This document shows, in pieces, positions 50,501-59,404 of a DNA stretch of 64,000 nt (positions are counted from its first letter, which is position 1; every line of letters starts with the position of its first letter). Source of the stretch: Micromonospora sp. WMMD1102. Its GTDB lineage: Bacteria; Actinomycetota; Actinomycetes; Mycobacteriales; Micromonosporaceae. A model generated the notes under the pieces. It had not been told where the DNA came from, searched no databases, and saw only the letters and a list, made by a program, of their open reading frames with translations. Location of the stretch: assembly GCF_029626265.1 (NCBI RefSeq), contig NZ_JARUBN010000001.1, forward strand, positions 4,963,001 through 5,027,000, in the 5' to 3' direction. A program made the translations under genes and the position numbers.

Positions 50501-51394
50501 TCAGGCCCCGACCCGGCGGAGCAGCCCTTCCTGCACCGCGCTGGCGATCTGCCGGCCGTCGACGGTGAACATCCGGCCGGTGGCCAGCCCCCGCCCGCCG
50601 GACGCGGAGGGGCTCCAGCAGTCGTAGAGGAACCACTCGTCGGCCCGGAACCGGCGGTGGAACCAGAGCGCGTGGTCGAGGCTGGCCCCGACCAGGCCGC
50701 CGGGCCCCCACACCTCGCCGTGCACCGAGAGGACCGAGTCGAGCAGGGTCATGTCGGAGGCGAAGGTGAGGGCGCAGGCGTGCAGCAGCGGGTCGTCCGG
50801 CAGCTTGCCGTCGATTCGCATCCAGACCCGCTGGTGTGGGTCGGCGGGCCGGTCGCCGGGGCGTACCCAGCCGGGCTCGCCGACGTAGCGGACGTCGATC
50901 GGTCGCGGGATCATCGCCCAGATGCCGAGCCGTTCCGGGTAGCGGGCCAGCCGGTCGGACATGGTCGGCAGGGTCTCCGGCGCCGGCACGTCGGCCGGCA
51001 CCGGGGCGTGGTGGTCGAGCCCCTTCTCCTCGCGGTGGAAGGAGGCCGACATGAAGAAGATCGGCTTGTCGTGCTGGAGCGCGACGGAACGGCGTACCGA
51101 GAAGGAGCGGCCGTCCCGAACGTTCTCCACCTGGTATTCGATCGGCTCCGCCGGGTCGCCGGGCCGGACGAAGTAGCCGTGCAGGGAGTGCACGAACCGG
51201 GTCGGGTCGACCGTCCGGCCGGCGGCGACCAGAGCCTGACCGGCGACCTGGCCGCCGTACACCCGTTGCGGGCCGACCGGCGGGCTCATCCCCCGGAAGG
51301 TGTGCTCGTCGAGCTGGCGGAGGTCGAGCACCTCCAGCAGGAGGTCGACCGCCGCCTGCCCGACGAGCGTCTCGCCGGTGGGATCCAGGCTCAC
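50501..51394 (-). CDS. tesB: acyl-CoA thioesterase II
   Basis: A 297-residue double-hotdog thioesterase that hydrolyses medium and long acyl-CoA. First hotdog: GPQRVYGGQVAGQALVAAGR and HSLHGYFVRPGDPAEPIEY. Second: DPLLHACALTFASDMTLLDS and ASLDHALWFHRRFRADEWFL. The catalytic Asp (FASDMT), the Ser/Thr near ASLDHA and Gln (SAVQEGLLR) positions of E. coli TesB are conserved. GTG at 51394 overlaps the pyk stop (GTGA), so pyk-tesB is one coupled operon, an arrangement also found in Mycobacterium (pykA-tesB1). Confidence 0.93.
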   Translation of the reverse strand: MSLDPTGETLVGQAAVDLLLEVLDLRQLDEHTFRGMSPPVGPQRVYGGQVAGQALVAAGRTVDPTRFVHSLHGYFVRPGDPAEPIEYQVENVRDGRSFSVRRSVALQHDKPIFFMSASFHREEKGLDHHAPVPADVPAPETLPTMSDRLARYPERLGIWAMIPRPIDVRYVGEPGWVRPGDRPADPHQRVWMRIDGKLPDDPLLHACALTFASDMTLLDSVLSVHGEVWGPGGLVGASLDHALWFHRRFRADEWFLYDCWSPSASGGRGLATGRMFTVDGRQIASAVQEGLLRRVGA

Positions 51395-52839
51395 TGCCCG
51401 GACCGGCCGACCGCCGGGTCGACGAGCGAGCCGAGCTGGTGCACCCGCAGCGTGTTCGTGGAGCCGGGAGTGCCGGACGGGGTACCGGCGACGATCACCA
51501 CGTAGTCGCCCGGGTTGGCGTGGCTGAGCCCGATCAGCGCCTGGTCGACCTGCCGGAACATGTCGTCGGTGTGCTGCACGAAGGGCATCAGGAAGGTCTG
51601 CACGCCCCAGGAGAGGGCGAGCTGGTCGCGCACCTCCGGGACCGGGGTGAAGGCGAGCAGCGGCAGGTCGCAGTGCAACCGGGAGAGCCGGCGTACGGTG
51701 TCACCGGTCTGCGAGAACGCGACGAGCGCCTTGGCGCCGATCGCCTTGGCGATCTGCGAGGCGGCGACGGTGAGCGCCCCGCCGTGGGTACGCGGGTCGT
51801 GCTGGAGCCGGGGCACCCCGATCGAGCCGGACTCGGTGGTCGTGACGATCTTCGCCATCGTGCTGACCGTGAGCACCGGATATTTGCCGACGCTTGTCTC
51901 GCCGGAGAGCATCACCGCGTCCGCGCCGTCCAGCACCGCGTTGGCCACGTCGGACGCCTCGGCGCGGGTCGGCCGGGAGTTCTCGATCATGGAGTCGAGC
52001 ATCTGGGTGGCCACGATGACCGGCTTGGCGTTCTCCCGGCAGAGCTGCACGGCCCGCTTCTGCACCAGCGGCACCTGGTCGAGCGGCAGCTCGACGCCGA
52101 GGTCGCCACGGGCCACCATGATCCCGTCGAAGGCGTTGACGATCGACTCCAGGTGGGTCACCGCCTCGGGCTTCTCCACCTTCGCCATCACCGGCCGGTG
52201 CACCCCGACCTCGTGCATGATGTGGTGCGCCAGCTTGATGTCCTCGGGCGAGCGGACGAAGGACATCGCCACCATGTCGACGCCGAGCCCGAGCGCGAAG
52301 CGCAGGTCCTCGGTGTCCTTGTCCGACATCGCCGGCACGCTGACCGCCACGTTGGGCAGCGAGACGCCCTTGTTGTTGGAGACGGCGCCACCCTCGGTGA
52401 CCAGCACCCGGATGTCGTTGCCGTCCACCTCGCTGACCTCGACCGCGACCCGGCCGTCGTCGATCAGCAGCCGGTCACCCGGCTTCACCTCGTAGGGCAG
52501 CTTGTCGTAGGTGCAGGAGACCCGCTCCCGGGTGCCGACGATCGCGTCCCCGGTGATCACGACCGAGTCGCCGGTGCGCCACTCGTGCGGCCCGTCGGCG
52601 AACCGGCCGAGCCGGATCTTGGGACCCTGGAGGTCGGCGAGGACGGCGACGGCCCGACCGGTGGTCCGGGCAGCCTCCCGGACCAGGTGGTAGACCTGCT
52701 CGTGGTCGGCATGGCTGCCGTGGCTGAAGTTGAGCCGGGCTACGTCCATGCCCGCCTCGACGAGTCCGCGGATGCGCTCCGGTGAGGCGGTCGCGGGACC
52801 AAGGGTGCAGACGATCTTCGCGCGGCGTGTCACGGCCAT
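51391..52839 (-). CDS. pyk: pyruvate kinase
   Basis: A 482-residue glycolytic enzyme (phosphoenolpyruvate + ADP to pyruvate + ATP). Full-length A, B and C domains: start RRAKIVCTLGPATASPE, substrate motif MDVARLNFSHGSH, B-domain entrance VLADLQGPKIRLGRF, catalytic Lys in PVMAKVEKPEA, metal and PEP region DGIMVARGDLGVELP and IVATQMLDSMIENSRPTRAE. The C-terminal allosteric domain is intact. Clear housekeeping gene, first of an operon with tesB; it marks the return to core chromosome on this side. Confidence 0.97.
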   Translation of the reverse strand: MAVTRRAKIVCTLGPATASPERIRGLVEAGMDVARLNFSHGSHADHEQVYHLVREAARTTGRAVAVLADLQGPKIRLGRFADGPHEWRTGDSVVITGDAIVGTRERVSCTYDKLPYEVKPGDRLLIDDGRVAVEVSEVDGNDIRVLVTEGGAVSNNKGVSLPNVAVSVPAMSDKDTEDLRFALGLGVDMVAMSFVRSPEDIKLAHHIMHEVGVHRPVMAKVEKPEAVTHLESIVNAFDGIMVARGDLGVELPLDQVPLVQKRAVQLCRENAKPVIVATQMLDSMIENSRPTRAEASDVANAVLDGADAVMLSGETSVGKYPVLTVSTMAKIVTTTESGSIGVPRLQHDPRTHGGALTVAASQIAKAIGAKALVAFSQTGDTVRRLSRLHCDLPLLAFTPVPEVRDQLALSWGVQTFLMPFVQHTDDMFRQVDQALIGLSHANPGDYVVIVAGTPSGTPGSTNTLRVHQLGSLVDPAVGRSGQ

Positions 52840-53196
52840 CAGGCTAGTCTCTCTCTCGGATCGGCCCGCCGGACCCTCGGGATGCCGAAGTCTTGACCAA
52901 CGTCACGCGGCTACTGGGTGACCGGCGGGTCGTCACACCGGGACGTCGTGGCGGGCGTCAGCGACCGCGCGGCGCCGAGCCTACTCCCGCCGCGCCAGCG
53001 TCGTGCTCCCGGCCGGGGTCGGTCCGGGTCCGTAGGCGGGCGGCCAGCGGCGCCCAGACGGAAAGTCTACGCCGCCGCCCGCCAGTTCACCGCGACGTGA
53101 TCTTGTCGTTATTCCGCCGACACCGTCCGGCCGGACAGTCGGGGCGCAGTGCAGTTGATCAAGATCCCGTGGATTCCGACCGTCGCGAGGAGCGCC
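52840..53196. other. 357-base divergent gap between pyk and the amidase operon, no gene seen
   Basis: It must hold the pyk promoter (minus) and the amidase-operon promoter (plus). A plus frame is open across it but gives an Arg-rich product without a ribosome site. A less GC-rich patch at 53098-53120 may belong to the amidase-operon promoter. Confidence 0.5.
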
Positions 53197-53496
53197 ATGG
53201 CACCGACCCCGCCCACCGACGCCGAACTCGACACCATGATCCGGGCCCGGCTGGCCAGCCTGGGCATCGACCTCGACCAGCTGCCACCCGGCACCGCCGC
53301 CGACCCGGAGACCGGCTCCCCAGGCCGGGACTCGGTACTCGCCTCGCTGCGCTCGTTCGTCCGGGGCACCGTGGCCGAGCTGGCCGCGTACCAGCTGCCG
53401 GCGCCGGCCGGTACCGACCCGGAGCTGGCCAGGGCGCTCTCCCAGCAGGCCGCCCCGATGCTCTACCCCTCGATCAGCACGCAGTGGCGGCGGTGA
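53197..53496 (+). CDS. small hypothetical protein coupled to amidase
   Basis: A 99-residue soluble protein, helical and acidic, starting MAPTPPTDAELDTMIRARLA and containing DSVLASLRSFVRGTVAELAA. It has no signal peptide. It is not recognised with confidence; size and position recall small partner subunits of amidases (AtzG-like), but the sequence link is weak and its partner here is exported. ATG at 53197 has GAGGAG upstream. It ends 5 bases before the amidase start, so the two are in one operon. Confidence 0.7.
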   Translation: MAPTPPTDAELDTMIRARLASLGIDLDQLPPGTAADPETGSPGRDSVLASLRSFVRGTVAELAAYQLPAPAGTDPELARALSQQAAPMLYPSISTQWRR

Positions 53497-53501
53497 GAAC
53501 G

Positions 53502-55217
53502 ATGGACTCCGTACCCCAGGACCGGACCGTGCCCCAGGACCGGACCGTCGACCGCCGGGCCTTCCTGGCCCGGGCCGCCGCGCTGGCCGCCGCCGGAGCG
53601 GCCGGCGGCGCCGTCGCACTGCCCGCGGTGGCCGCCGCGCAGACCCCGTGGACCCCGACCCCCGGCGGCACCGGGCCGGCCGGGCACGGCGGCGGTCCCG
53701 GCCGGCCGAATCCGGCGCTGGACCGGCCGGAGGCGTACCGGCGGCCCCGGTCCGAGGCGCTGGCCGACCCGACCGAGCTGACCGTCGCCGAGGCGGCCTG
53801 GCTGATCCGGGCCCGCCGGCTCAGCCCTGCCGAGCTGGTCGAGGCGTACCTGGCGCGGATCGTGGCGTACGAGGAGACGTACCAGGCGTTCAACCTGGTA
53901 CTCGCGGACGCGGCGCTGGCCGCCGCCCGAGCCGCCGGGCGGGAACGGCACTCCGGTGCGCTGCACGGCATCCCGCTGGCGATCAAGGACAACTACTACA
54001 CCGCCGGGGTGCCGACCACCGCCAACTCCTACCTCTTCCGGGACTTCGTGCCGCCGTCCGACGCCACGGCGGTGGCCCGGCTCAGGGCGAACGGGGCGAT
54101 CGTGCTCGGCAAGACCCAGATGGGTCCGCTGGCCACCACCCGGGCCACCACCCCGGCCGGGATCGTCACCACGGTCAACGCCTGGACGCCGACCGACCCG
54201 GGCACCGACCCGGGCGGCTCGTCCACCGGCACCGCCACCGCGGTCGCCGGCCGGCTGGCCACCGCCGGCACCGGCACCCAGACCGGCGGCTCGATCACCG
54301 CGCCGTCGAACGCGCAGAACCTGACCGGGCTCAAGCCGACCATGGGCCGGGTTCCGTTGACCGGGATCATCCCGCTCAGCTACACCCGGGACCACCCCGG
54401 ACCGCTGGCCCGGGACGCCCGGGACGCCGCGATCATGCTCACCGCGATGGCCGGCGAGGACCCCGCCGACCCGCGCAGCCAGGGCCTGCCACCGGTCCCC
54501 CGGCTGATCGAGGCGGCCACCCCGGTGTACGCCGGCCGGCGGGTCAAGCTGCGCTGGAAGACCCGGATCGGGGTACTCCCCAACTACGCCACCGGCACCT
54601 CGGCTACCGCACTGGCCCGGCAGGCGTTCCTGGCCGAGCTGGCGAAGCTCGCCGGCGCGACCCTTGTCGACGTGCCGCTGCCGGAGGACTGGAACCTGCT
54701 CTCCGGCGGCAGCTTCAACAACATCCGGCTGCCGGAGCGCAGCGAGCCGTTCATGCCGTACCTCCGCACCGACCTGCGCGGTTTCGGGGTCTCGGTGACC
54801 AGCTGGCTACAGGGGGCGCTGCTCGGCGGCAACGAGTTCCTCACCGGACAGCGGGCCAAGCTGCTCTTCCTGGAACGGGTACTCGACCAGGTCTTCGACG
54901 CCTGTGACGTGGTGGTGCAGACCGGACCGGTGCCGTTCGACATCCTCGGCCTGCCGGAGATCGGCTTCCCGATCGGGTTCAGCCCGGCCGGGGTACCGAT
55001 CGGCACCATCCTCGGCGGCCTGCCGTACGGGGAGGAGCGGTTGTTGTCGGTGGTGGCCGCGTACCAGGAGGTGACCGACTGGCACTGGCGCCGGCCGGCC
55101 GACCCGCCGGCCGTGGCGGCGGACCCCCGGGCCGCCCGGGGCACGCTGCCGGCGCCCGAGCCGGACGGGTCGCGGGGCCGGCTGACCGCCGAGCAGGTGG
55201 CCGAGCTGACCCAGTAG
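53502..55217 (+). CDS. Tat-exported amidase-signature family hydrolase
   Basis: A 571-residue serine hydrolase. Twin-arginine signal (VDRRAFLARAAALAAAGAAG, about 16-46) predicts export of a folded enzyme. The amidase-signature triad is complete: Lys162 (PLAIKDNYYTAG), cis-Ser240 (DPGGSSTGTATAV) and nucleophile Ser264 (GTQTGGSITAPSN). The domain spans about 92-540. The substrate is an unknown amide; the secreted location argues against Glu-tRNA amidotransferase. ATG at 53502 is set by the signal peptide. A possible hairpin terminator follows. Confidence 0.9.
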   Translation: MDSVPQDRTVPQDRTVDRRAFLARAAALAAAGAAGGAVALPAVAAAQTPWTPTPGGTGPAGHGGGPGRPNPALDRPEAYRRPRSEALADPTELTVAEAAWLIRARRLSPAELVEAYLARIVAYEETYQAFNLVLADAALAAARAAGRERHSGALHGIPLAIKDNYYTAGVPTTANSYLFRDFVPPSDATAVARLRANGAIVLGKTQMGPLATTRATTPAGIVTTVNAWTPTDPGTDPGGSSTGTATAVAGRLATAGTGTQTGGSITAPSNAQNLTGLKPTMGRVPLTGIIPLSYTRDHPGPLARDARDAAIMLTAMAGEDPADPRSQGLPPVPRLIEAATPVYAGRRVKLRWKTRIGVLPNYATGTSATALARQAFLAELAKLAGATLVDVPLPEDWNLLSGGSFNNIRLPERSEPFMPYLRTDLRGFGVSVTSWLQGALLGGNEFLTGQRAKLLFLERVLDQVFDACDVVVQTGPVPFDILGLPEIGFPIGFSPAGVPIGTILGGLPYGEERLLSVVAAYQEVTDWHWRRPADPPAVAADPRAARGTLPAPEPDGSRGRLTAEQVAELTQ

Positions 55218-55240
55218 ATTCGGGTACGCGGACCCGAGCA

Positions 55241-55270
55241 GGGCCCTCGGCCGGCGATGTCGAGGGTCCC
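55241..55270 (+). terminator. possible terminator of the amidase operon
   Basis: GGGCCCTCG (55241-55249) can pair with CGAGGGTCCC (55261-55270), leaving one bulged base and an 11-base loop, 24 bases after the amidase stop. Confidence 0.45.
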
Positions 55271-55317
55271 GCACTCCGCCGACCGTGCGGGTATCCCGGC
55301 TTGGGTATCGTCGCCCG

Positions 55318-57069
55318 GTGCCAGTCGCCGGGACCATCGCCACCGACCTTGCCGACCTTGCCCGGTCCGCACTTTCCCGGTCCGCGGCTGGCCAGGTCGA
55401 CACGGAACCTCCGGAGTGCAAGGTGGATCCGGCCGAGCGGATCGGTTGGGCGGTCGCCCGGTTCGACGGCGGCGACCGGGCCGGTGCCGCCGGGGAGTTG
55501 TTCGGCTGCCTGGACGGCTGGCTGCCGAGGGAGTTCGCCGAGGCGGCAGCCCGGATCCTGAGCCGTGAGCAGGCGCTGCGGTTCGTGGCCGCCGCACTCG
55601 ACGGCGAGCACCCGTACCGGTGGTTCCACAGCGGGTTCGCCGGCCCCGAGGGCTCGGTCGCCGCGGCGCTCGCCCCGCTCGTGGTCGGCGAACCCGATGC
55701 GGAGGCGGCACTGCTCCGGGCCGTACTCGTGATCCTGCCGAACGAGGACCGGACCCGGGCCCACAGCCGGGCCGCGCGGATCTCGGAGGTCCTCGCGGCG
55801 CTCGCCGAGGCGTACGCCGGGAAGCCCGCCCCGCTCGACCGCTGGTCGGCCATGCTGGACGAGGACGACCGGCCCTGCCTGGCCGTGGCGGCCGCCCGGT
55901 GCGGGCCAGTCGGACTGGCCGAGGTCGAGCGGCGTTGCGGCACCGTCCGGGAGGCCGACGGCGAGCGGCTCGTGGCCGCTTTCGTCGCGGCGGACCGGTT
56001 CGACGACGCGCTGACCCTGGCGACCCGGCTCGGTCCGATTCAGCAGCAGCGCGCGCTGCTGACCCTGGCGATGCCGGGCGGCCTTTCCCCGGCGCGGGCC
56101 AGGGCACTCGTGGCCGCCTTCCGCAAGTGCCCGAAGGGCGGGCGCGAACGCGACGCGCAGATGGTCTACCAGCACCGGTTCGCCCGGCTGCTGCTGGCCC
56201 TGGAACGGGTCGACGACGCGCTCGCCGTGCTGCACCGGATGCGGGACTGCCGCGTCTCGGGGTACGGGCCGGCCCCGCTCGCCCTGGATGTGCTGCGCCG
56301 GCTCGACGACCGGCCGGACGTGGCGACCCCGGAGCGGCTGCGCGCCGTGCTGGACGTACTGGCCACCCCGTGGGTCATCCCGCAGGAGCTGGCCGCCGTC
56401 GTCGCGAGCGTCGTACCGCTGGCGCACGCGCTCGCCGACGAGCCGCTGCGCGCCGAGATCGTCGACGTGCACGTGCCCCGGCTGCGGGCCCGGCTCCGGA
56501 ACAACTCGTGGGCGCTGCTGGTCGACGCCGGGCTCGGCGCCGCGCTCGCCGAGGCGGGCGACGCCACCGCGCTCGACCCGGTGTTCGGGCAGGCCGCCGG
56601 CGGCCGAACCGAGGCGCGGCTGAATCTGGTGCTGGTCCGGCTGGCCGGTCGCACCGGACTGCCGGCCCGGGATCGTGAGCTGTTCACCCGCCTGGTGACC
56701 GGGGTGCTGGCCGAGGGCTACCGCTCACACGCCGAGGATCTGCTGCCGGCACTCGACGCCGAGGGCCGCACCGTCCTGCCGGCGGCGCTGGCAGCGGTGC
56801 CCGCCGACCGCCGCCGGCAGGCCGTCGACGTCCTCGCGCGGTTCGCCGAGCGGGTCGACGACGCCGGTCTGCTCGCCGCCGTGCTCGCCGCCGCACCGGA
56901 CGCCGAGAGTACCCGGCGGGTCGCCGGCCGCGCCGCGATGCTGCTGGCCCGGCACGGCGAGCTGGCCGACGCGCTGGACATCGCCCGCCGCTGCGACCTG
57001 GTCGGCGCGGCGTCGGAGCAGCCGGCCGAGGCCCTTCCGGTCGACACCCCCGGCGCCGCTGCCAACTGA
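55318..57069 (+). CDS. hypothetical helical-repeat protein
   Basis: A 583-residue soluble protein, almost all alpha-helical, made of degenerate TPR/HEAT-like repeats: helices such as DRFDDALTLATRLGPIQQQR, LERVDDALAVLHRM, AVDVLARFAERVDDAGLLAA, GELADALDIARRCDLVG. No enzymatic domain or membrane segment is seen. The repeat kernel resembles the C-terminal part of the trypsin-STAND protein at 23997, but the similarity is too loose to claim homology. GTG at 55318 has no ribosome site and a TATCGT hexamer about 12 bases before it, so it may be leaderless. Function unknown; it may scaffold other proteins. Confidence 0.7.
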   Translation: MPVAGTIATDLADLARSALSRSAAGQVDTEPPECKVDPAERIGWAVARFDGGDRAGAAGELFGCLDGWLPREFAEAAARILSREQALRFVAAALDGEHPYRWFHSGFAGPEGSVAAALAPLVVGEPDAEAALLRAVLVILPNEDRTRAHSRAARISEVLAALAEAYAGKPAPLDRWSAMLDEDDRPCLAVAAARCGPVGLAEVERRCGTVREADGERLVAAFVAADRFDDALTLATRLGPIQQQRALLTLAMPGGLSPARARALVAAFRKCPKGGRERDAQMVYQHRFARLLLALERVDDALAVLHRMRDCRVSGYGPAPLALDVLRRLDDRPDVATPERLRAVLDVLATPWVIPQELAAVVASVVPLAHALADEPLRAEIVDVHVPRLRARLRNNSWALLVDAGLGAALAEAGDATALDPVFGQAAGGRTEARLNLVLVRLAGRTGLPARDRELFTRLVTGVLAEGYRSHAEDLLPALDAEGRTVLPAALAAVPADRRRQAVDVLARFAERVDDAGLLAAVLAAAPDAESTRRVAGRAAMLLARHGELADALDIARRCDLVGAASEQPAEALPVDTPGAAAN

Positions 57070-57094
57070 CTCGATCGAACGCAGGACGTCACGG

Positions 57095-57154
57095 GCGTCG
57101 CTGCCGGCCCACTCGATGCCGTGCACGCGTCGCTGCCGGCCCACTCGATGCCGT
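57095..57154. repeat. 28-bp direct repeat, two copies
   Basis: A 28-bp sequence starting GCGTCGCTGCCGGCCCACTC occurs at 57095-57122 and 57127-57154, identical in both copies, in the 114-base gap between convergent genes. It may be a tandem-duplication scar; no hairpin terminator is evident in the gap. Confidence 0.8.
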
Positions 57155-57183
57155 TCCGGGGTGCGCTGGCAGACGGATGGCGT

Positions 57184-59211
57184 TCACCGTCCGGCGGGCC
57201 GTTGCCGGGGTACCGAGAACTCGACCTCGGTGCCCTCGCCCGGAGTGCTGTGGATCGTCGTGCTGCCGCCGAGGTCGGTGATCCGGCCGCGGATCGACTG
57301 GACCACGCCGAGCCGGCCTGCCCCGGCCGCCTCGGCCAGCCGCTCCGGGGTGAATCCGATCCCGTTGTCGCGGACGGTGACGCGCACCGTGTCCCCCTCG
57401 TCCTCCAGCAGCACCCAGGTGCGGGCGGCGGGGCCGGCGTGCCGGCGTACGTTGTCCAGGGCGGCCTGCACCGCCGCGGTCAGCTCCATGGCGGTGGGGG
57501 CCGGCAGCAGCACGGGTTCGGCCGGCGCCGCTATCTCGACCGTGGCGGACGCCAGGGCCGCCAGGACCGTCCGCAGGTCCAGAGCACCGTCCGGATGCGG
57601 AGCGGTCGCCCCGGTGAGCAGGCTGCGCAACGCCGTCTCCTGCTCGGCGGCGAGCGTGGCGAGCTGCGGACCCTGCCCGCCGAGATCGGAACCGTGCCGC
57701 TGGACCAGCGCCAGTACCTGCAACACGCCGTCGTGGATGGAACGGGCCAGCCGTTCCCGCTCGGCGGTGGCGGCGTCCCGGCGGATCTGCTCCGCGTGCT
57801 TCCGCTCAGCCCGCCGGGTGGCGATCTGTTGCGCGAAACCGAGCCCGCCGATCGCCGCGCCCGCCATCAGCAGCAACCCGGCCGAGGTGTTCAGGTGGAA
57901 CACCGAGTTGAGGTAGGACCCGACCGGTGAACCGTTCCGCAGGTAGGTCGCCTCGATGGTCTGTAGTCCGCCACTGGCCAGTACGGCGGCCACCGGACCC
58001 AGCATGACCGGAAGGGCACCACGGGGGGCCAGCACCGGGGCGGTGGCGCCGACGACAGCGGTCGCCGCGGCGGCGACCACGACCAGGATGAGCGACGCGG
58101 GGATGGTGCTCCGCTGCTCCGCCAGCTTCTCCGGCTGCCCGGACGTCGCGGCGTAGGCGATGAACAGCGCCATGGCGGCCACCACCGTCAGCGCGCTGGC
58201 GAGCGGTACCCGCCACCTACTGCCGGCCGCGACCGCGCCGAGCACCACCCCGGCCAGCGCGGACAGCCATCCCAGCGGGCCACCGAAGACCAGCGCGGTC
58301 ACCACGAGGATCATCGGCGCCACCACGGCCACCCGCGTCGTCGCCACGACCAGTGCCGCGGCGACCGACCACGGGCCGGCGACGACGGCGATGCCGAGCG
58401 TGACCACCAGGGTGATCGCCCCGACGATGGCGACCTCCACGAAGCTGCGGATGTAGAGGGCTGTGAAGCTGACCCCGAGCAGGTCGGCCAGTCGCTCGGT
58501 GGTCAGCAGGGACAGCGGGATCGCCAGGCAGGCCACCAGCGCGCCGGCCAGCAGCAGCCGGACCCGGCGCCTCGACCGGTCGGCGACGTCGACCAGCCCT
58601 GTCGCGGCGTCGTCGCCGTGCCGGCCGTGCTGCCAGGCCACCGGCAGCACGCCGACGAACCCGACGACGACCAGGGCGGCGTGCCAGGCCGGAATGCCGC
58701 TGTTCGAGATCAGCCAGCCCGCACCGACCAGGACGGAGCCGAACAGTTGGGCGCCGACGGAGAGGCCGGTGACCGCCGCACCCCAGCCGGGCGAATCGCG
58801 GACGAGGCTCTGGGCACACGCCAGCACCCCCAGGACCGCCAGCGGGTACCCGGCCTTGGCCAGGGCGCTGACCGCGAGTGGGAAGGTCAGCCCCGCCGAG
58901 GCCGACAGCACGTCGGGTACGGCCAGCAGACCCGCGACGACCAGCAGGTACGGCCACCACCGCAGTGCGCAGAGCCCGACGACGGTAGCCGCGATCGGCA
59001 CCACCAGGAACGCCCACCCGATGCCGTGGAACTCGCCGTGTCGTGGCGTGTCGATGAACGGCGGCAGCCCGTTGGCGTAGCGGGGAGAGGTCCACACCAC
59101 GAGGAACAGGCAACCGCCCAACCCGGCCAGCAGTGCCGGCAGGCGCCGACGGCCGAGACCGGCAGGCACTCGGGGCCGGAAGATCAGCTCGTTCACGCGT
59201 AGCATCATCAC
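57184..59211 (-). CDS. orphan NarL-type membrane sensor histidine kinase
   Basis: A 675-residue protein with about 12-14 hydrophobic helices in its first 460 residues and a short kinase core. The phosphoacceptor His is in ERERLARSIHDGVLQVLALV (HisKA_3 type) and the ATPase has N-box ALDNVRRHAGPAAR and G1 DNGIGFTPERLAEA. The ligand-sensing part is entirely transmembrane, so it probably senses the membrane or a lipophilic molecule. No response regulator gene adjoins it, whereas NarL-type kinases normally sit next to one. Start is GTG 59211 or ATG 59208, both after GGAGG. Confidence 0.85.
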   Translation of the reverse strand: MMMLRVNELIFRPRVPAGLGRRRLPALLAGLGGCLFLVVWTSPRYANGLPPFIDTPRHGEFHGIGWAFLVVPIAATVVGLCALRWWPYLLVVAGLLAVPDVLSASAGLTFPLAVSALAKAGYPLAVLGVLACAQSLVRDSPGWGAAVTGLSVGAQLFGSVLVGAGWLISNSGIPAWHAALVVVGFVGVLPVAWQHGRHGDDAATGLVDVADRSRRRVRLLLAGALVACLAIPLSLLTTERLADLLGVSFTALYIRSFVEVAIVGAITLVVTLGIAVVAGPWSVAAALVVATTRVAVVAPMILVVTALVFGGPLGWLSALAGVVLGAVAAGSRWRVPLASALTVVAAMALFIAYAATSGQPEKLAEQRSTIPASLILVVVAAAATAVVGATAPVLAPRGALPVMLGPVAAVLASGGLQTIEATYLRNGSPVGSYLNSVFHLNTSAGLLLMAGAAIGGLGFAQQIATRRAERKHAEQIRRDAATAERERLARSIHDGVLQVLALVQRHGSDLGGQGPQLATLAAEQETALRSLLTGATAPHPDGALDLRTVLAALASATVEIAAPAEPVLLPAPTAMELTAAVQAALDNVRRHAGPAARTWVLLEDEGDTVRVTVRDNGIGFTPERLAEAAGAGRLGVVQSIRGRITDLGGSTTIHSTPGEGTEVEFSVPRQRPAGR

Positions 59212-59404
59212 CGGTCGATCCTCCTGGAACCTGAGTTCCGCTACTCATCGAACGCCTCCGGGTGCGGTTGCACCGGATCCGCCCGCCGGCTGAGTTGTCG
59301 GGGTGCCTCGGCAGCCACGCCGAAATGACACATGGTTCGCTTATATAAGTTGCTCTTGATACGCTGCCACCCGTTCGACAGTCGAAGCAGCGTGAGGAGT
59401 ACGG
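59212..59404. promoter_or_regulatory. divergent promoter region with CTTATATAAG palindrome
   Basis: CTTATATAAG (59340-59349) is a perfect 10-base palindrome in an AT-rich patch upstream of the SRPBCC gene at 59405. SRPBCC/AHSA1 genes are often repressed by ArsR proteins through AT-rich palindromes, but no arsR gene is nearby. Confidence 0.4.
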
